The notes beneath the pieces were generated by a model that made no database searches, was not told the DNA's origin, and saw nothing but the letters and a program-made list of their open reading frames with translations. A DNA stretch of 64,000 nt, taken from assembly GCF_021018805.1 (NCBI RefSeq), contig NC_086254.1:682001-746000 (forward strand). Reading direction: 5' to 3'. Of this stretch, positions 61,166 through 64,000 are shown piece by piece; positions within the stretch are counted from its first letter, which is position 1; every line of letters begins with the position of its first letter. A program made the position numbers and the translations under genes. Source of the stretch: Prinia subflava. Its lineage: Eukaryota > Chordata > Aves > Passeriformes > Cisticolidae.

Positions 61166-62911
61166 ATCAAAACAAGTCCAGGGTGGGGTGATGAGAACTA
61201 AAGGTGGCTTTGCTACACAGAATTTAGAAGACTAGAGCTGTTCAGATGTCTAAGAGGAATGTGTGGAGGTCTACAAAATCCTGAAGGGCAGGAGATGCTC
61301 ACAGGGAGCACCACACTTCATTGTTATTCCCAAAACAGGAACCAGCTAAAACAACACAGGGCTGGTTCAAAAACAAGGCAAGAGGTGCTTGGCAGCACAG
61401 CTCTGACACAACTGCAAATCTTCACCTGGTTTTTAAAAGCCTGATGAATTAATGGAAGGAGAACCTACCAAGGGCTCATAAAACATCAATAAATCGTTTC
61501 TGGATTACCAAGTCCCTGAGCTGCAGGTCCTGCCAGGTGAGGGCACACACCCGAGTCACCCTGAAGCATTCACTAGGCCCTGTCACTGGTGTCTGACCAG
61601 CCTTGCCCTCAGGGGCCCAGCCAGGCCTTCTCCGTGTTTCCTGGGGGGATTTTTTATGCATTTTCCATGTGTTTATTCCCTTTTTTTTCATTCGTATCTG
61701 CATACATCTGCATCCCTCTAACCTCAATCCTACCCAGAGCAGCTGTTGGGTTTTACACCTCCAATGTGACACCAGGGCAGCTCTAAGCTTAAGTGTGAGG
61801 TCCTTTATCAGGTTTTGACAGGTGAGGACTTTTACCTCCCCATCCCAGATCAAGTTCCTCACCCTGTAGCATAGGGATCATCTCTTCCAGCAGGAAGCAC
61901 AGGAGATCTTGAGGCAGCACCAGGGAGCATGAGGACAGGGGCTACAGCAAAAATGCTTTGTGTAACTACTCAAGCTGAGAGCTCAACTAATGCAGAGAGT
62001 ACATTTCCTTTACTATTCCAGTTGTTAACAAAACACATGGGGGACAGTCCCTCAGGAGACATCACCATTTCCTCAAGCAGTCTGCCAGATGTTTATAATT
62101 TATTTTTTCTAACATGTTTAACCTAAATTTTCATGTCCTCAATCTGAATTTCCAGCCCTTTGTCTGTCTCTGCAGTTCTCCTCAGCATCCCTTCCCCCTC
62201 AACAACACAAAGCTGGTGCTGATCCATGTCACTGCAGCAAGTTCAGGCTCTGCCCACCCACAGCCCACATACAGATCACCCCTCTTCAAACTACCCCCCC
62301 CAGGACACTCTCAGCATATCTTTCAACATTTCCAATCTCCAGCTTTTTTCTTCCCAGCAGATCCCTTGTATTTTGGGTTATTTCTTGCTGGAGGCATTAG
62401 AGGTCCTTTATATGAGTTTATCAGCAATCTGGCTGCTTTGGCTGTGGTTCAGATTCTTTGCTACCACATTTTTCTGTGACTAATTCTTGTGAAATTTTTG
62501 TTCCTTTGGTGGCACCAGAGCTGTTATTAACATGGTGTGAAATCCTTCACTGAGAGGTGACAGAGGAACACAATGAGAAACCCCAGCAGTAAGTTTTAAA
62601 GAAAAAATAAATCAGTAAGCTACAAAAACTGGATGACTATGTCAGTAGTTCAGGGAGACAAAAGGGGGTTCCAGTCTTATTTACTTTTTTTCCCCAATAT
62701 ATTCCAATAAGAGGTTTAGGGGTAAACGTATCCTATTAACAGCATCTTAATGACAGTGATAAATCCTCTCTATTATATTATTGCATATAATACACAATAC
62801 TGTTCCACTCTTCTTGCTCTTTCTTGTATTTCTTCTCCTACATTTAGCAGCAGTACAAGTTTTGGACACACAGAAAACAAGACCACCCATAGAGGACAGA
62901 GGCAGACCAGA

Positions 62912-63350
62912 ATTATGGAATCATTAAGGGCTGGAAAAGCTCTCTAAGATCATTAAGTCCAACCATCCCCAAAGCACTGCCAAGGCCACCACTAACCCAT
63001 GTCCCCAAGTGCCACATCCACAGGGCTGTTAAACCCGTCCAGGGGTGGGCAGCTGTGCCAGGGCTGGACAACCCTTTCAGAGAGAAATTTCCCCAAATCC
63101 ACCCTGAGCCTCCCCTGGCCCAGCCTGAGGCCATTCCCTCTCCTCCTGTCCCTGTTCCCTGGGAGCAGAGCCCGACACCCCCGGCTGTCCCCTCCTATCA
63201 GGAGTTGTGCAGAGCCACAAGGTCCCCCTGAGCCTCTTTTTCTCCAGGCTGAGCCCCTTTCCAGCTCCCTCAGCTCCTCCTGGGGCTCCAGCCCCTGCCC
63301 AGCTCCATTCCCTTCTCTGGACACGCTCTAGCCCTTCAATGTCCATCCTG
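62912..63350 (-). repeat. CR1 LINE 3' fragment
   Basis: Reverse orientation: ATTATGGAATCATTAAGGGC, CCAAGTGCCACATCCACAGG, GGCCCAGCCTGAGGCCATTC, then TTTTTCTCCAGGCTGAGCCC. Same subfamily as the copies at 24014 and 34528. Confidence 0.9.
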
Positions 63351-64000
63351 TAGAGAGGAAATAAGACATGAACTCACCATCCTCAGACACTGTCCAGACT
63401 CTCCTGGTTCAATCACAGCTCAGTCTCTTCCTGTTCCTCCACAAGTCTCACCTGCAGCAAAGAGGAGACAACCCAGAGCAGAAGTTTAGCTTAGACAATT
63501 TTAGTTAAGAAGTTTAATTTACAGGAATGGTAGTCCAGTGTGAACATAGAGGAGAAAAAAATCAAGACGCCCGAGGCCAGTGCCCAGTCTGTACCTATCT
63601 TGGCCAACCTTTGTTTTGTGCCCTTTCCAGGAGCTGCTGGAAACCAGATTCAGCATCAGTGGGAGACGCCAAATCCTTTAGGTCACTCACTAACACAGCA
63701 CCCAGGACTTGTCACATAAGCACATAGCAGCCTGTCCCCCACAGGTACAAAACCCACACTTCAGGGAACACAGGAGGAGCTGAAGGAAGACAGACTTGGT
63801 CACTGTGAGTCAAAGACCTGGGGAAGATCCTTCACAGGGAACTTGAGTGTTTGGAGAAGACCACTATGGTCCTGAGAGGAAAACACCTCTAAATCCAGTT
63901 GGGTCCTGCCCAGGAGGTAGGGCAGGATGCAAGCACTCCAAGTACCAGGAAAAACCAGCAGGTCCTTCTGCCAGCTTTGCCCTGCTTGAGGGACATCACA

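Larger units (their letters stand above)
56150..64000. other. Upstream flank of MTMR4, no recognised gene
   Basis: About 7.8 kb with two CR1 fragments (58795 and 62912), a 20-base triplication (57268) and a C/A-rich run (61100-61165). In human, SEPTIN4 lies upstream of MTMR4. I see no septin-like exon here, so that gene would lie further right. Confidence 0.6.

Noticed and set aside
1..64000. CRISPR arrays, operons, prophage or other prokaryotic systems
   Set aside because: The window is vertebrate DNA with introns and LINEs. The only regular repeats are microsatellites, minisatellites and the LTR motif array.

Overview
The window is vertebrate nuclear DNA, and almost certainly avian. It has long spliced genes with compact introns, isolated CpG islands at gene starts, and more than twenty truncated CR1 LINE 3' fragments with the typical bird ending (repeated ATTCTRTG-like octamers). 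There are no bacterial operons, CRISPR arrays or rRNA genes, and I recognised no tRNA gene. I cannot name the species.

Left part (1-8.7 kb): the 5' end of RNF43 on the minus strand. RNF43 is a transmembrane E3 ubiquitin ligase that removes Frizzled/LRP6 and damps Wnt signalling. Only the first coding exon (6237-6473: signal peptide plus start of the ectodomain) is present. Positions 1-6236 are its first coding intron and the rest of the gene lies off the left edge. A strong splice acceptor at 6724-6725 and a second CpG island at about 7.95-8.6 kb suggest a non-coding first exon. An exact TCF/LEF consensus sits beside that island.

Middle-left (8.7-26.9 kb): about 18 kb of gene-poor DNA with CR1 fragments, an AT-rich degenerate tandem array, a 417-bp GGAA-type microsatellite and a near-perfect 70-bp inverted repeat. 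In mammals HSF5 lies between RNF43 and MTMR4; I recognise no HSF5 exon here.

Middle and right (26.9-55.5 kb): a complete MTMR4 gene on the minus strand. I reconstructed 18 coding exons, all with GT-AG introns and a continuous frame, giving 3450 coding bases including the stop and 1149 residues. It encodes a PH-GRAM domain, a myotubularin phosphatase domain with an intact CX5R active site, a disordered linker with a PPLY motif, a coiled coil and a C-terminal FYVE zinc finger. The product is an endosomal PI3P phosphatase. Its introns carry CR1 copies in both orientations, and intron 6 carries an 843-bp solo retroviral LTR with a 6-bp target duplication. The promoter is a CpG island at about 55.0-55.9 kb, flanked by a GC-rich minisatellite.

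Right end (56.2-64 kb): upstream flank of MTMR4, with CR1 fragments and simple repeats and no recognisable exon; SEPTIN4 would be expected beyond. The RNF43-MTMR4 order and orientation match human 17q22. I found no new biological system. The points most worth checking are the TCF site at RNF43, the apparent absence of HSF5, the homogenised inverted repeat, and the alternative N-terminus and open upstream frame of MTMR4.
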